Assembly: GCF_014696615.1 (NCBI RefSeq) | Contig: NZ_JACJQJ010000031.1 | Span: 1 to 64,000, forward strand | Direction of reading: 5' to 3' | DNA: 64,000 nucleotides | From: Nostoc linckia FACHB-104 | GTDB taxonomy: Bacteria > Cyanobacteriota > Cyanobacteriia > Cyanobacteriales > Nostocaceae | Shown here: in pieces, positions 18,301-26,988 of the stretch | Position numbering within the stretch: the first letter of the stretch is position 1 | How the letters are laid out: every line of letters starts with the position of its first letter | The notes under the pieces: model-generated | Database searches by the model: none | What the model saw: the letters and a program-made list of their open reading frames with translations, nothing else | What the model was told of the DNA's origin: nothing | Program-made: the position numbers and the translations under genes

Positions 18301-20029
18301 CACTACCTTTAAGAATGTCATCACCGATGCCACCATCTAGGATGTCATTACCAACTCCACCATCGAGGATGTCATTGTCAGCAGCACCATCGAGGATGTC
18401 ATTGCCATCGCTGCCTTTGAGGATATCATTGCCATCACCGCCATCTAAGATGTCATCGCCAGCGCCACCATCGATGGTGTCATTGCCAGCTTCACCATAG
18501 ATTTTGTCTGCACCTTCGTTACCAAATAAGAATTTATCGTCGCCTTCACCACCGTAAATTAAGTCGTTACCAACACCGCCATCGATGACATCGACATCGC
18601 CGTTGCCATAGAGGACATCATTACCTGCACCACCATCAAGATAATCGTTACCAGTACCACCACCCATGGTGTCATTACCGGCATCACCAAATAAGGCATC
18701 TACACCAGCTTCACCCCAAATTACATCGTTGTCAGCACCACCGTGGATGTTATCGTTCCCTTCTCCACCTGTAATCAGGTCACTGCCGGTGCCGCCATCG
18801 AGAGTATCATTACCTAAACCACCATCTAGGCGATCGCTACCATCGCTGCCTTTGAGGATGTCATCATCATCGCCACCAGCCAACAGGTCATCACCAGCAC
18901 CGCCATCGAGGATATCATTGCCGCTATATCCAGAGAGGGTATCGTTGCCATCACTACCTTTGAGGGTATCGTTACCGAGACCTCCTGCTAAAACATCGTT
19001 TCCGACACCGCCATCAAGGATATCTAACCCAGCACCACCCATCAGGGTATCGTTACCGACATTACCTAATAAGGTGTCGTTATCGTCGCCACCGTAGAGG
19101 AGGTCATCACCAACGCCACCATCGAGGATATCATTACCGCTTTCCCCAGCAAGAGTATCGTTGCCGCTACCGCCACTGATCCAGGAATCGTCACCAAATC
19201 CACCAATGAGTAGGTCGTTTCCGTCTTCGCCTTCTAGAACATCGTTACCATAACCACCCAGTAGCTTGTCATCACCTTTACCACCTTTGAGGTAGTCACT
19301 ACCAGTACCACCATCTACAAGGTCATTATCGTCGCCGCCATCTAGGTAGTCATTACCGGAACCACCACGGAGAGTATCAAGGCCAGCACCACCTACTAGC
19401 TGATCGTTACCAGTACCGCCATTGATGACATCATTGCCAGCATTGCCATATAGGTTGTCGTTGCCATCATCTCCATTCAGGGTGTCATTACCATAACCGT
19501 CTTTACCAAGAATAGGATTGCCATCCTTACCTGGCCAATAGTCGCCTTGGATGATATCATCACCAGCACCACCGTTGAGGATATCATTACCACCACCACC
19601 CTCAAGAATATCTTTGCCTAACTGTCCCAGCAGTACATCATTGCCTTCACCACCAGTGACGAAATCATTATTAGTATTTGTATCAATAATTGATGGATTG
19701 GCAAAGCCTGCTCCAGTTTCATCAATTAACCCTGTATATTTATAGTTGCCATTTTCATCAACTGTCCAAAGGCGATCTGCACTATCGCCATACATCAAAT
19801 CATTGCCGTTACTACCAGAAAGTGTGTCATTGCCACTTTCACCTGCCATAGTATCGTTACCATTACCGCCATCTAGCCAGTAGTCATTACCACCACCGCC
19901 ACTAATCACATCATTCCCAGCACCACCAATAACCATATCTTTGCCTTCTAAGGCAACGATTACATCATTGCCAGAAGTGCCATAGATAGCATCGTTACCA
20001 GAGGTGCCAAAGATTTGAGTATCAGCCAT
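15344..20029 (-). CDS. Giant RTX (hemolysin-type calcium-binding repeat) protein
   Basis: The 1561-residue protein is almost entirely glycine- and aspartate-rich nonapeptide repeats (pattern GGxGxDxLx, e.g. GGAGNDTLLGGLGNDYLDGG) from about residue 5 to 1440. In RTX proteins these bind calcium and fold as parallel beta-rolls outside the cell. The last 110 residues (DKFVLGEKQAFYNDGDNNA...ITDFNSAEDIIQLSG) are the usual C-terminal cap, carrying the uncleaved type I secretion signal. There is no N-terminal signal peptide and no enzymatic domain. Longer units are repeated inside: a block with NDVIWGEAGVDALFGDAGND occurs three times. The strict periodicity explains many long open frames in other phases here; they are not genes. 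No type I secretion genes are nearby. It is likely a surface or sheath/S-layer-like structural protein; a toxin role is not supported. Confidence 0.92.
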   Translation of the reverse strand: MADTQIFGTSGNDAIYGTSGNDVIVALEGKDMVIGGAGNDVISGGGGNDYWLDGGNGNDTMAGESGNDTLSGSNGNDLMYGDSADRLWTVDENGNYKYTGLIDETGAGFANPSIIDTNTNNDFVTGGEGNDVLLGQLGKDILEGGGGNDILNGGAGDDIIQGDYWPGKDGNPILGKDGYGNDTLNGDDGNDNLYGNAGNDVINGGTGNDQLVGGAGLDTLRGGSGNDYLDGGDDNDLVDGGTGSDYLKGGKGDDKLLGGYGNDVLEGEDGNDLLIGGFGDDSWISGGSGNDTLAGESGNDILDGGVGDDLLYGGDDNDTLLGNVGNDTLMGGAGLDILDGGVGNDVLAGGLGNDTLKGSDGNDTLSGYSGNDILDGGAGDDLLAGGDDDDILKGSDGSDRLDGGLGNDTLDGGTGSDLITGGEGNDNIHGGADNDVIWGEAGVDALFGDAGNDTMGGGTGNDYLDGGAGNDVLYGNGDVDVIDGGVGNDLIYGGEGDDKFLFGNEGADKIYGEAGNDTIDGGAGDDILDGGDGNDILKGSDGNDILDGAADNDILDGGVGNDILDGGIGDDILKGSEGSDRLYGGLSNDTLDGGADNDTLAGGDGNDNIYGGTGNDLIWGEAGQDALYGDAGNDFIEGGDGNDYLNGGEGNDSLYGNADVDVIDGGVGNDLIYGGEGDDKFLSGGDGLDTIYGEVGNDTIDGGADNDLLDGGDGNDILKGSEGNDTLYGAAGNDILDGGTGDDSVLGGLGDDILKGSEGNDVLYGEVGNDTLDGGADNDILDGGFGDDLLKGSDGNDTLYGDSGNDSLDGGIGNDSLFGGEGNDNIRGGADNDVIWGEAGVDALFGDAGNDVIEGGLGNDYLDGGEGNDSLYGNADADIIDGGLGNDLIYGGEGDDKSLSGGDGLDTIYGEAGNDTVDGGIGNDILDGGIGNDILKGSDGNDNLYGDLGNDILDGGADDDRLNGGAGNDTLLGGLGNDYLDGDLGDDSLTGGAGNDSLFSGAGIGILDGGDGNDYLETSDSNDTLKGGTGNDTLDSGSGNDYLEGGTGDDLMYGVAGNDSLYGGDGNDSLYGGDGNDILNGEAGNDTLFGGNGTDKLDGGEGNDTIYAEAGDDSLFGGNGNDELVGGIGINQLFGGLGNDILKGGDGNDILYGEAGDDTLYGGTGNDKVYGADGNNTLYGEAGDDTLVGGAFNDSLDGGLGNDSLDGGLGDDYLDGGVGNDTLLGGAGNDTIFGGVGISIFDGGDGNDYLESSDSNDTLKGGAGNDILNSGSGNDYLEGGLGDDLLYGVAGDDTLTAGDGYDKLYGGDGNDILYGEAGNDTLFGGNGNDKLYGGDGNDTVYAEVGDDTLFGGNGDDALMGSDGSNQLFGGNGNDSLYGGAGNDILYAEVGDDSLFGDIGNDLLYGSAGNDTMFGEVGDDNLYGGVGNDKLEGGAGNDYLLGVDNVTEFGVGTIDVFTGGLGKDKFVLGEKQAFYNDGDNNAAGLQDYALITDFNSAEDIIQLSGNANSYVLGTTVDKLAGVGIYLDSNSDKLFNSSDELIAVVQGTTTNMSLTSSSFVYVS

Positions 20030-20597
20030 AACATTATTTCCTTAAGTTGTGTATCTACTTTAAGGAATAAATTCTGTATCGGTAATAGCTAATATGCGGA
20101 ATATTGAATAAAAAAGAAAATACTGACAAAAACAAAAACAATACTTGCTAATTTTAAGTTTTTATGATTTCTATGGTTTTTTTATGAAATAAAGTTATTG
20201 ATTGCTGCTTAGTAATATAAGATATTTTGAATGGATGGAGAGGGTTTCAGCTTCTTTGAGATTTGTTAAAAATCAATAATTACTACTACGGGACTGCACT
20301 AGTTAAATATTAGTTTCAAACTTTATTTATGGCTTAATACTCTCACAATTTACCAAAAATAAATACTATCTAATATAACATAATTTCTATCTTAAATCCT
20401 CAGTATTAACCGCGAGCCTTAGCAATAAATACATCTCTTTTGAAAACACACTTCCTTACTATAATACTGTATTTAGAGTGATATAAGCTCTAGGCATTAC
20501 ATTTTTTGGCGTATACAATATTACAGTAAATTACGAAAGTAGACTGGCATTGACTGTAAATAAATTTGCGCCTCGGCTATTTAGTCAGAGTCTATCC
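20030..20597. other. AT-rich divergent intergenic region
   Basis: The region lies between the start of the RTX gene and the opgC-like gene and should contain both promoters. It is very AT-rich. I see no dispersed repeats, no open frame of substance and no promoter that I can place with confidence. Confidence 0.4.
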
Positions 20598-20633
20598 ATT
20601 GTGCAAATATGAGTTTTGAGACTCTTGCACAAT
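20598..20633 (+). promoter_or_regulatory. Hairpin just upstream of the opgC-like start codon
   Basis: A perfect 9-bp inverted repeat ATTGTGCAA/TTGCACAAT encloses a second pair GAGT/ACTC. It ends 10 bases before ATG 20644 and has no T run. It could be an operator, or an mRNA hairpin that masks the ribosome-binding region. Confidence 0.45.
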
Positions 20634-20643
20634 ATCAATGTGA

Positions 20644-21831
20644 ATGCATGAAATAGTAGAAATTAATTTAAGTTTAGTGCCTATGGACATCAGTAAAATC
20701 GCAACAAATTATCCTATTCTCCACTGGCGTTATGACCCTAGCGTCCAGGGAAAACGGGATTTAAGAATTGACTTTCTTAGAGGTATTGCTATTGTTTCGA
20801 TGGTATTTAACCATTTAGAAAGCCCATCCTATTTCAGCGCTATCAACAGAGGGCATATTTATGCCAGCGCCGCCGAAGGATTCCTGTTTATTTCTGGTTT
20901 AGTCCTAGGAATGGTTACTTTGGGGCGGATTAATAAGGTAGGCTTTGCAGAATCTATGAAGAAGCTGCTGGAACGTTCTTGGAAGCTATACTTAACCAGT
21001 TTTACGCTCATGGCGGTACTTGGTTTATTAAGTATAGTTGCCCCTGGTTGGACTCGTCCGGCTTTCGATGAGGCTCCTGGTGCTTGGTGGCAAATCCTGT
21101 TAGCGGCGGCGACATTTCACCTAGCTCCCCCAGTAATTGATATTTTGCAACTATATGTATTGTTGTTGCTGTTATCACCTGGGATATTTTGGATGCTACG
21201 CAAAGGTTTGTGGCTACCAATTTTAGTAATTTCCTGGTCACTTTGGAGTTTCCAGCAATTACATCCTTATGCTTTAAGTTTCCATCCCCTAGACCGAGAG
21301 CATCCTTACTTTACATTTGCTAGCTGGCAAATTTTGTATGTGCATGGTGTATTGGCAGGTTATTATCGCACGCGACTGCAACAAATTTGGGCAAGAATTC
21401 CCAAAATTCCTTTAGTAGCAACTTTAGCAGTAATTGTGATTGCGTCGATGTTTGCTGCTCATTACGATATGCAGATGGGTATTTGGCCCACAAAAGTATC
21501 TGATAGAATTGCGTGGCTAGCATGGACAGACCGCAGCCGTAATGGATTTATGCGCTTTATTAATTTAATTGGTCTGTTTCCCTTGCTCTACATCATTGTT
21601 GATACTTTTTGGCAACCACTTTATAAAACCCTGGGGAAACTGTTGATTACTTTGGGACAAAACTCTTTGTATGTATATGTGATGCATGTTCCCATGACAG
21701 TAATTTGGTTTATGATTCCCGGTTTAGTTAATGGTAATCCCTTAGTCGCAACTTTAGTTCAAGCAGTTGCTATTGCCGTTTTCTGGTTTTTGGTGAAAAA
21801 AGAAGTGTTGTTTAATATTGTCCCACGCTAA
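20644..21831 (+). CDS. OpgC-domain integral membrane acyltransferase-like protein
   Basis: OpgC proteins are multi-span membrane proteins that transfer succinyl groups to periplasmic glucans in proteobacteria; cyanobacterial members have no proven substrate. The 395-residue product has the family start RDLRIDFLRGIAIVSMVFNH near residue 37. About ten hydrophobic helices follow (e.g. GFLFISGLVLGMVTLG, LQLYVLLLLLSPGIFWML, LVQAVAIAVFWFLV). ATG 20644 is used; ATG 20683 (MDIS) is an alternative, as neither has a strong ribosome-binding site. Two bases after the stop the DUF3131 gene begins, so they form an operon. Modification of an exported glycan is the likely task. Confidence 0.85.
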   Translation: MHEIVEINLSLVPMDISKIATNYPILHWRYDPSVQGKRDLRIDFLRGIAIVSMVFNHLESPSYFSAINRGHIYASAAEGFLFISGLVLGMVTLGRINKVGFAESMKKLLERSWKLYLTSFTLMAVLGLLSIVAPGWTRPAFDEAPGAWWQILLAAATFHLAPPVIDILQLYVLLLLLSPGIFWMLRKGLWLPILVISWSLWSFQQLHPYALSFHPLDREHPYFTFASWQILYVHGVLAGYYRTRLQQIWARIPKIPLVATLAVIVIASMFAAHYDMQMGIWPTKVSDRIAWLAWTDRSRNGFMRFINLIGLFPLLYIIVDTFWQPLYKTLGKLLITLGQNSLYVYVMHVPMTVIWFMIPGLVNGNPLVATLVQAVAIAVFWFLVKKEVLFNIVPR

Positions 21832-21833
21832 CC

Positions 21834-23135
21834 ATGATCAAATTTATTAACCTTGACCCTGCTCCTGAGCAACCTAGCCTGGTAAAACAAGCGATTATTG
21901 GCGCGGCGATCGCTCTTGTTGGTGTGGGAATTAATTTAGCTTTACACTGGCGCGAAACTAATACCCTAGCTACGCCTGTTGCATCTGAGTATCGTTATCG
22001 TTTAACTCCAGAAGATTTACAGCTAGGTCGTACCGCTTGGCGCTATTTCCTCAAAAACCGCCTCTATACAGGTTTAGTATCTTCTGGTGCTGACTTCCCC
22101 GCCACAACTATGTGGGATGTAGGTAGCCAGTTTGCTGGTATGGTAGCAGCGCGAGAACTCGGTTTCCTGTCTCCAGAAGAGTTTGACAAATGGATGCAAG
22201 AAGCCTTGACTTCCTTAACCAAATTGCATCTTTATCGCAATGAGTTGCCCAACAAAGCATATAACGCCAAAGGCTTATTCCCCGTTAACTATGGACAGCT
22301 GAAAAAATTTGAACAAATTGGCTTTTCGGCAATTGATGTCGCCAGACTGGTGCAATGGCTAGATATCATTTCTGCGAAATATCCGCAACACGCTGCTGCT
22401 GCTAAGGCAGTAACAGCACGTTGGAAGTTAGATCGTTTAGTACAGAACGGTCAATTGATGGGGACGGAATTAAAAAACGGCAAGGAAACTTGGAACCAAG
22501 AGGGACGCTTAGGTTACGAACAATATGCAGCCTATGCCTTAAAAAAATTAGGTATATCAGCTCCCAAAGCACTTGATACCAAAGCTGAGACTGTGTTTGC
22601 CAATGTCATGGGTGTAGATTTACCTGCGGATAAGCGCACCACTTATCACAACTATGTTACCAGCGAACCTTATATCCTCGATGGTTTAGAAACTGGTTTT
22701 AAAGGCTTACCTGCTGACTATGCAGCCAAGTTGTTACAAGCTCAACAACGTCGCTACTACGCCACAAACCAACTAACTGCTTGGTCTGAAGACAATATAG
22801 ATAAAGCTCCTTGGTTTTTGTATAACTGTATTTATGTCAATGGCGAAGCGTGGAAATCACTCGACTCATCTGGTAAAGACGCTACCGCTTTGCGGGGTAG
22901 CAGTATTAAAGCAGCCATTGGCTGGCATATGCTTTTCCGCACTAGCTATACAGAGAAACTGTATAAAGGTATGCGCTGGCTAAGAGATCCGGGCCGTGGG
23001 GTATTTGCGGGTTTTTATGAGCAGACTCAACAACCAAACCGCGCATTGACTGTCAATACTAACGGCATCATTTTAGAATCACTCCTCTATACCAAGGTGG
23101 GTAAACCTTTGGTGGAATGGGCGCATGAAAAGTAG
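21834..23135 (+). CDS. DUF3131 family protein (membrane-anchored, predicted alpha/alpha-toroid)
   Basis: The 433-residue protein has one N-terminal transmembrane helix (about residues 18-40, AIIGAAIALVGVGINLAL). A large extracytoplasmic domain follows, starting YRLTPEDLQLGRTAWRYF and continuing TTMWDVGSQFAGMVAARELG, as in DUF3131. The related fold is that of glucoamylase-like glycan-active enzymes; catalysis is unproven. Acidic residues in WDVGSQ and the late NTNGIILESLLY block are conserved-looking. It is translationally close to the opgC-like gene (2-bp gap). Together they suggest synthesis or decoration of an envelope polysaccharide. Confidence 0.82.
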   Translation: MIKFINLDPAPEQPSLVKQAIIGAAIALVGVGINLALHWRETNTLATPVASEYRYRLTPEDLQLGRTAWRYFLKNRLYTGLVSSGADFPATTMWDVGSQFAGMVAARELGFLSPEEFDKWMQEALTSLTKLHLYRNELPNKAYNAKGLFPVNYGQLKKFEQIGFSAIDVARLVQWLDIISAKYPQHAAAAKAVTARWKLDRLVQNGQLMGTELKNGKETWNQEGRLGYEQYAAYALKKLGISAPKALDTKAETVFANVMGVDLPADKRTTYHNYVTSEPYILDGLETGFKGLPADYAAKLLQAQQRRYYATNQLTAWSEDNIDKAPWFLYNCIYVNGEAWKSLDSSGKDATALRGSSIKAAIGWHMLFRTSYTEKLYKGMRWLRDPGRGVFAGFYEQTQQPNRALTVNTNGIILESLLYTKVGKPLVEWAHEK

Positions 23136-23697
23136 AATTTTATACAATCTGACTGTTGAATTGTAGCTTTTTCTTTTTTGAGAGAATTGGTCTGACCCCT
23201 AATACCGCGATCGCTGACTACCTATACAATGACTTTAGTTGTTTTTTATCCTGAAACTAGTTCACTGAAGCTGCTAAATTTCCCTTGGCGATCGCTAGTT
23301 AGATTTCACCAATCAAATTTAAATAATCTATCAAAGCTTCTGCTTTAGTCTTATTCTTAACAATTATTATCACCAAGGCAGAAGTGCGATCGCCTAATTA
23401 ACTATTTATGATGTTAATAAATTTAGTAGTAGTATCTTTTGCTGACCATAAATAGTTGATGACAGAGGCTATATAGTGAGTTCTAAAAGATGCAATTTTG
23501 CTTTCCCCGAAAAGGTCAAAACCTCAAAAATCATTTTCTCTGCTCAAAATTTTTCCTTGGTAGTTGCAAACAAGATTTTTAAGTCTTCCAAGTTTTTTTG
23601 AGACTTTACATAGGTTCATTTAAATTTACCTAAGTACAAATTGCCACCATTAAAGTTATGGCAATGCCACAATTGAGGGAGCGAGAAATTAAAGGCT
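23136..23697. other. Intergenic region between DUF3131 gene and mnmH
   Basis: The region is AT-rich with several HIP1 GCGATCGC octamers (e.g. around 23206, 23288, 23386). No terminator with a T run and no open frame with coding character was found. A ribosome-binding sequence AAAGG lies just before mnmH. Confidence 0.4.
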
Positions 23698-24765
23698 ATG
23701 TCATCTTCAGTTACATATACGCGTCTGCCTTGGGCTGAAACTTACAGTGAAATTATTGATGTTCGTTCGCCTAGCGAATTTATAGAAGACCACATTCCTG
23801 GTGCAATTAATTTACCAGTGTTGAATGATGCTGAACGCGCTGAAGTTGGAACGATTTATAAACAAGTTTGCTCTTTTACAGCGCGAAAAATTGCTGCTGC
23901 TTTAGTAACGAGAAATATTTACCAACATCTCAGCCAGCACTTTGCCGCTAAAGATCCAGACTACCATCCTTTAGTGTACTGTGGACGAGGTGGGCAGCGT
24001 TCCAGTAGCATGGCTTCCGTACTGACACACATTGGTTGGAAAGTGACTGTAATTGATGGTGGATACAAGACTTATCGTAACTATGTACGCCAGCAAATAG
24101 AACATTTACCAGCACAATTTAACTATCAGATGTTATGTGGTTTAACTGGTACTGGTAAAACCCATATTTTAGAAAAAATCCGGCAGCGTGGCGCACAAGT
24201 TTTAGATTTAGAAAGTTTAGCAAATCATCGCGGTTCGCTTTTAGGGGGACAATGGCCAGGTAAGCCGATACCCCAACCTTCACAAAAATACTTTGAATCT
24301 CTCCTAATACAACATCTGCAACAGTTTAATCCTCAGCAGGTAGTTTGGATTGAATCAGAAAGTATCAAAATTGGGCAAATTTATTTACCTCAATCTTTGT
24401 GGCAGAAAATGAGACAAGCTAATTGTGTAGAAATCCAACTACCAATAGCGGCTAGAGTCCAGTTCTTATTACAAGAATATCCCCACTTAATTACCCATCC
24501 CGATGTCTTAAAACGCAAGCTAGAAAAACTTAAAAATCGCTGTGGGTGGGAGAAAATAAGTCAGTGGTATCAATTAATTGATGCTGGGAATTGGGAATCT
24601 TTAGTGCAAGATATATTGCATTGCTATTACGACCCCATTTATAACCACTCAACAAAGAGTTATTTTAGTAAAGCTTACAGATTTTTATCGATTCCAGATT
24701 TATCTGATTGTAGTATTGAGAATGTGCTAGATTCTTTGTTGCCCAATTATGTGGCAGTAAAATGA
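23698..24765 (+). CDS. mnmH: tRNA 2-selenouridine synthase (MnmH/SelU)
   Basis: MnmH converts 2-thiouridine at the wobble base of Lys, Glu and Gln tRNAs to 2-selenouridine via a geranylated intermediate. The 355-residue product has an N-terminal rhodanese domain (EIIDVRSPSEFIEDHIPGAI; active cysteine in VYCGRGGQRSSSM, about residue 99) and a P-loop domain (LCGLTGTGKTHILEKI, about 147-162). The length agrees with the family. No selD is visible in the window, so whether selenium is actually used cannot be told; geranylation is the alternative activity. It stands alone between two long spacers. Confidence 0.92.
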   Translation: MSSSVTYTRLPWAETYSEIIDVRSPSEFIEDHIPGAINLPVLNDAERAEVGTIYKQVCSFTARKIAAALVTRNIYQHLSQHFAAKDPDYHPLVYCGRGGQRSSSMASVLTHIGWKVTVIDGGYKTYRNYVRQQIEHLPAQFNYQMLCGLTGTGKTHILEKIRQRGAQVLDLESLANHRGSLLGGQWPGKPIPQPSQKYFESLLIQHLQQFNPQQVVWIESESIKIGQIYLPQSLWQKMRQANCVEIQLPIAARVQFLLQEYPHLITHPDVLKRKLEKLKNRCGWEKISQWYQLIDAGNWESLVQDILHCYYDPIYNHSTKSYFSKAYRFLSIPDLSDCSIENVLDSLLPNYVAVK

Positions 24766-25079
24766 CAGACGGATAGTGTAATGGATGTAATGAATAATAT
24801 GAATCACAATTGTTCACTACATCCACTACAAAATCTACTGAATCTGATTTGATTCCTGAAATTATTTGCTGAGAAACTAAATAGAAAATAGAGAGTAAGA
24901 AAGAATATTTTTTCGGTTAAATATTTATCGCCAGAAATACACCTAGTAGGATGCGTTACGCTATCGCTAACGCATCCTACCATCAAAGATAAACAATTCT
25001 TATAGGGTGAACACTATCCGATATTTCACTTCAACATCGATAAAAAATAGTGTTCAAGCTTATATTTTGACTTGTGAGT
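24766..25079. other. Intergenic region with long hairpin repeat
   Basis: A perfect inverted repeat with 13-bp arms, GTAGGATGCGTTA (24947-24959) and TAACGCATCCTAC (24969-24981), is present. Its sequence type (gttacgctatcgctaacgc) recurs at 62128 and belongs to the dispersed repeats. No gene is supported. Confidence 0.5.
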
Positions 25080-25103
25080 AGAGACGCGATTAATCGCGTC
25101 TCT
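25080..25103. repeat. 24-bp perfect palindrome
   Basis: A palindrome centred on GACGCGATTAATCGCGTC, extended by AGA/TCT at the ends. The same core occurs at 30180-30199. Both copies lie just beyond gene ends, here after the prohibitin-like gene. It is probably a dispersed repeat that may also act as a weak hairpin. Confidence 0.7.
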
Positions 25104-25116
25104 CCAATGACCAAAA

Positions 25117-25956
25117 CTATCTATTTGGTGTGCTGGACATATTGCTAGGATTAATATTAATTAACGGCACTGAACCATTACCACCCATCACCGTAGGAAA
25201 ACGTCCATCCCACTTTTCAATTGCTTGTTTCTGCAACAATTCTGCGGTTAAGGTTTGTCGTTGCAATCTTTGGGCCTCTGCTTGACCTTTAGCGCGGTTA
25301 ATTTCGGCTTGTGCTTCTTGAGTCGCTTTTTTAGCAATAAATTCTGCTTGTTTAGCCTCTTGTTCAGCTATTTGTTTTGATTCAATAGCTTTGCTAAACT
25401 CTGGCGAAAAGGAAAAATTGACTAGAGAAACATCATCAACAATTAAACCATAAGCCGATAGTCGATTTTTGAGATTGCTATCAATCTCTTCTTTAAGTTC
25501 TGTTCTTTTAGTAATGATTTCTTCTGCTGTTTTTTTGGCTGTGGCCGCTTTCAAAACTTCAGATACAGCTGGCGTGATAATCCCAGTAATAATTTGTTGT
25601 TGGTCTCCGACTTGTTGAAAAACTTTATTGACTTTTGTTGGATCAACGTGCCAGTTAACAGCTAGCTCGGTAGTAATTTTTTGCAGGTCTTTAGAAGCTG
25701 CGTCTGATTCAAAAGTATTTTGCTGTACCCGCACGCTTAGCTTTTTGATTGAGGTTACCATAGGCATTATGGGATGCAGTCCCTCATCTAAAACCTGCTC
25801 CTGAACTTTACCAAACTTCATGAGAACGCCCCGTTCCCCAGCATTTACAATCGTGAAAGGACGAAAAATAAATGCCAAGATAAATAAGAATATGCCACCG
25901 ACAATATAGGAACTGAACTGGAAAGCATTTGCCGGATTTGGAATGTGGTTACGCAT
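25117..25956 (-). CDS. Prohibitin / SPFH (band 7) family membrane protein
   Basis: SPFH proteins form large ring assemblies that organise membrane domains and regulate membrane proteases. The 279-residue product has an N-terminal membrane helix (about residues 14-33, SYIVGGIFLFILAFIF). The SPFH domain (about 36-200) begins VNAGERGVLMKFGKVQEQVL and contains AVNWHVDPTKVNKVFQQVGD and VLKAATAKKTAEEIITKR. An Ala/Glu/Gln-rich coiled-coil follows (KQIAEQEAKQAEFIAKKATQ). The closest families are prohibitins (Phb1-like in cyanobacteria). It is likely anchored in the plasma or thylakoid membrane. It diverges from the endonuclease V gene. Confidence 0.9.
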   Translation of the reverse strand: MRNHIPNPANAFQFSSYIVGGIFLFILAFIFRPFTIVNAGERGVLMKFGKVQEQVLDEGLHPIMPMVTSIKKLSVRVQQNTFESDAASKDLQKITTELAVNWHVDPTKVNKVFQQVGDQQQIITGIITPAVSEVLKAATAKKTAEEIITKRTELKEEIDSNLKNRLSAYGLIVDDVSLVNFSFSPEFSKAIESKQIAEQEAKQAEFIAKKATQEAQAEINRAKGQAEAQRLQRQTLTAELLQKQAIEKWDGRFPTVMGGNGSVPLININPSNMSSTPNR

Positions 25957-26192
25957 GGCTATTTTTTAATAGTAATTTTTGATTAATTACTAACCTCAGT
26001 AATCTCAGATATCCACCCTAAACTAGTTAATAGTTTTCCGATTCTCACAGTGAAACAAATAAATAATTCTGACAGTTTAACTTTAGCCAAAGGGTACAAA
26101 AAATTTTCAGTTTATGACAACAGTAGCTACACTGTTGCTCAGGGAGATTTCGGGTAAATAACCTTTAATTTTTGTTAAGTAAAATTTTTAGT

Positions 26193-26858
26193 ATGAAGAT
26201 TTATCAACAACATGATTGGCCCCATACCTTAGAAGAAGCGATCGCAATCCAAGAAAAGTTGCGAAACCAAACAATTACCGAAGATAAACTGCCAGAAACC
26301 ATCAAATATGTTGCTGGCGTAGACATGGGCTTTGAAGCGGATGGTACAATTAGCCATGCTGCTGTAGCAGTGCTGAGTTTCCCCGATTTGCAAATAGTGG
26401 AGACAGCAGTAGCGCGTCGTCCTACCGCCTTTCCTTATATTCCCGGTTTTCTCTCATTCCGCGAAATCCCAGCTGTACTTGATGCTTTAGAAAAGGTAAA
26501 AATTCTACCAGATATAATTTTGTGTGATGGTCAGGGAATCGCTCATCCTCGCAGACTGGGTATAGCGAGCCATTTAGGATTGTTAATAGATATGCCAACA
26601 ATCGGCGTGGCAAAATCCTTATTGATCGGCAAGTATGACGAAGTCCCAGAAACAAAAGGCAGCTGGCAACCTTTAATACACCAAGGTGAAACAATTGGCG
26701 CAGTTTTACGCACGCGCTCAGGAGTAAAACCTTTATATATTTCTAGTGGTCATCGAATCAGCTTGCCTACAGCAATCGACTACGTACTGCGCTGCACAAC
26801 TAAATATCGACTGCCAGAAACTACACGTATTGCTGACAAGTTAGCATCTTCAAGATAA
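26193..26858 (+). CDS. nfi: Endonuclease V (deoxyinosine 3'-endonuclease)
   Basis: Endonuclease V nicks DNA near deoxyinosine and other deaminated bases to start repair. The 221-residue product shows the family motifs: VAGVDMGFE (metal-binding Asp), VARRPTAFPYIPGFLSFRE, LCDGQGIAHPRRLGIASHLG (metal-binding Asp) and TIGVAKSLLIG. ATG 26193 (MKIYQQHDW) fits the family; an upstream TTG at 26172 would add seven residues. The length is typical. It is a single gene between the divergent prohibitin-like gene and a pentapeptide protein. Confidence 0.93.
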   Translation: MKIYQQHDWPHTLEEAIAIQEKLRNQTITEDKLPETIKYVAGVDMGFEADGTISHAAVAVLSFPDLQIVETAVARRPTAFPYIPGFLSFREIPAVLDALEKVKILPDIILCDGQGIAHPRRLGIASHLGLLIDMPTIGVAKSLLIGKYDEVPETKGSWQPLIHQGETIGAVLRTRSGVKPLYISSGHRISLPTAIDYVLRCTTKYRLPETTRIADKLASSR

Positions 26859-26988
26859 AGCAAATAAGCATATATGAGCATTGTTATTTGGGTTTCCGCT
26901 TTCTAACTTTTTCTTCAATGAGGTATGACTGGTGCAATTCCTGCGCCAGTGGCGATGACAACTACTTGTGAAAAGGTCAATACAACTC

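Noticed and set aside
15694-19745. Many long open frames on both strands inside the RTX gene
   Set aside because: They follow from the 27-bp periodicity of the RTX repeat. Their products are low-complexity Ser/Pro/Leu or His/Cys-type shadows with no start signals.
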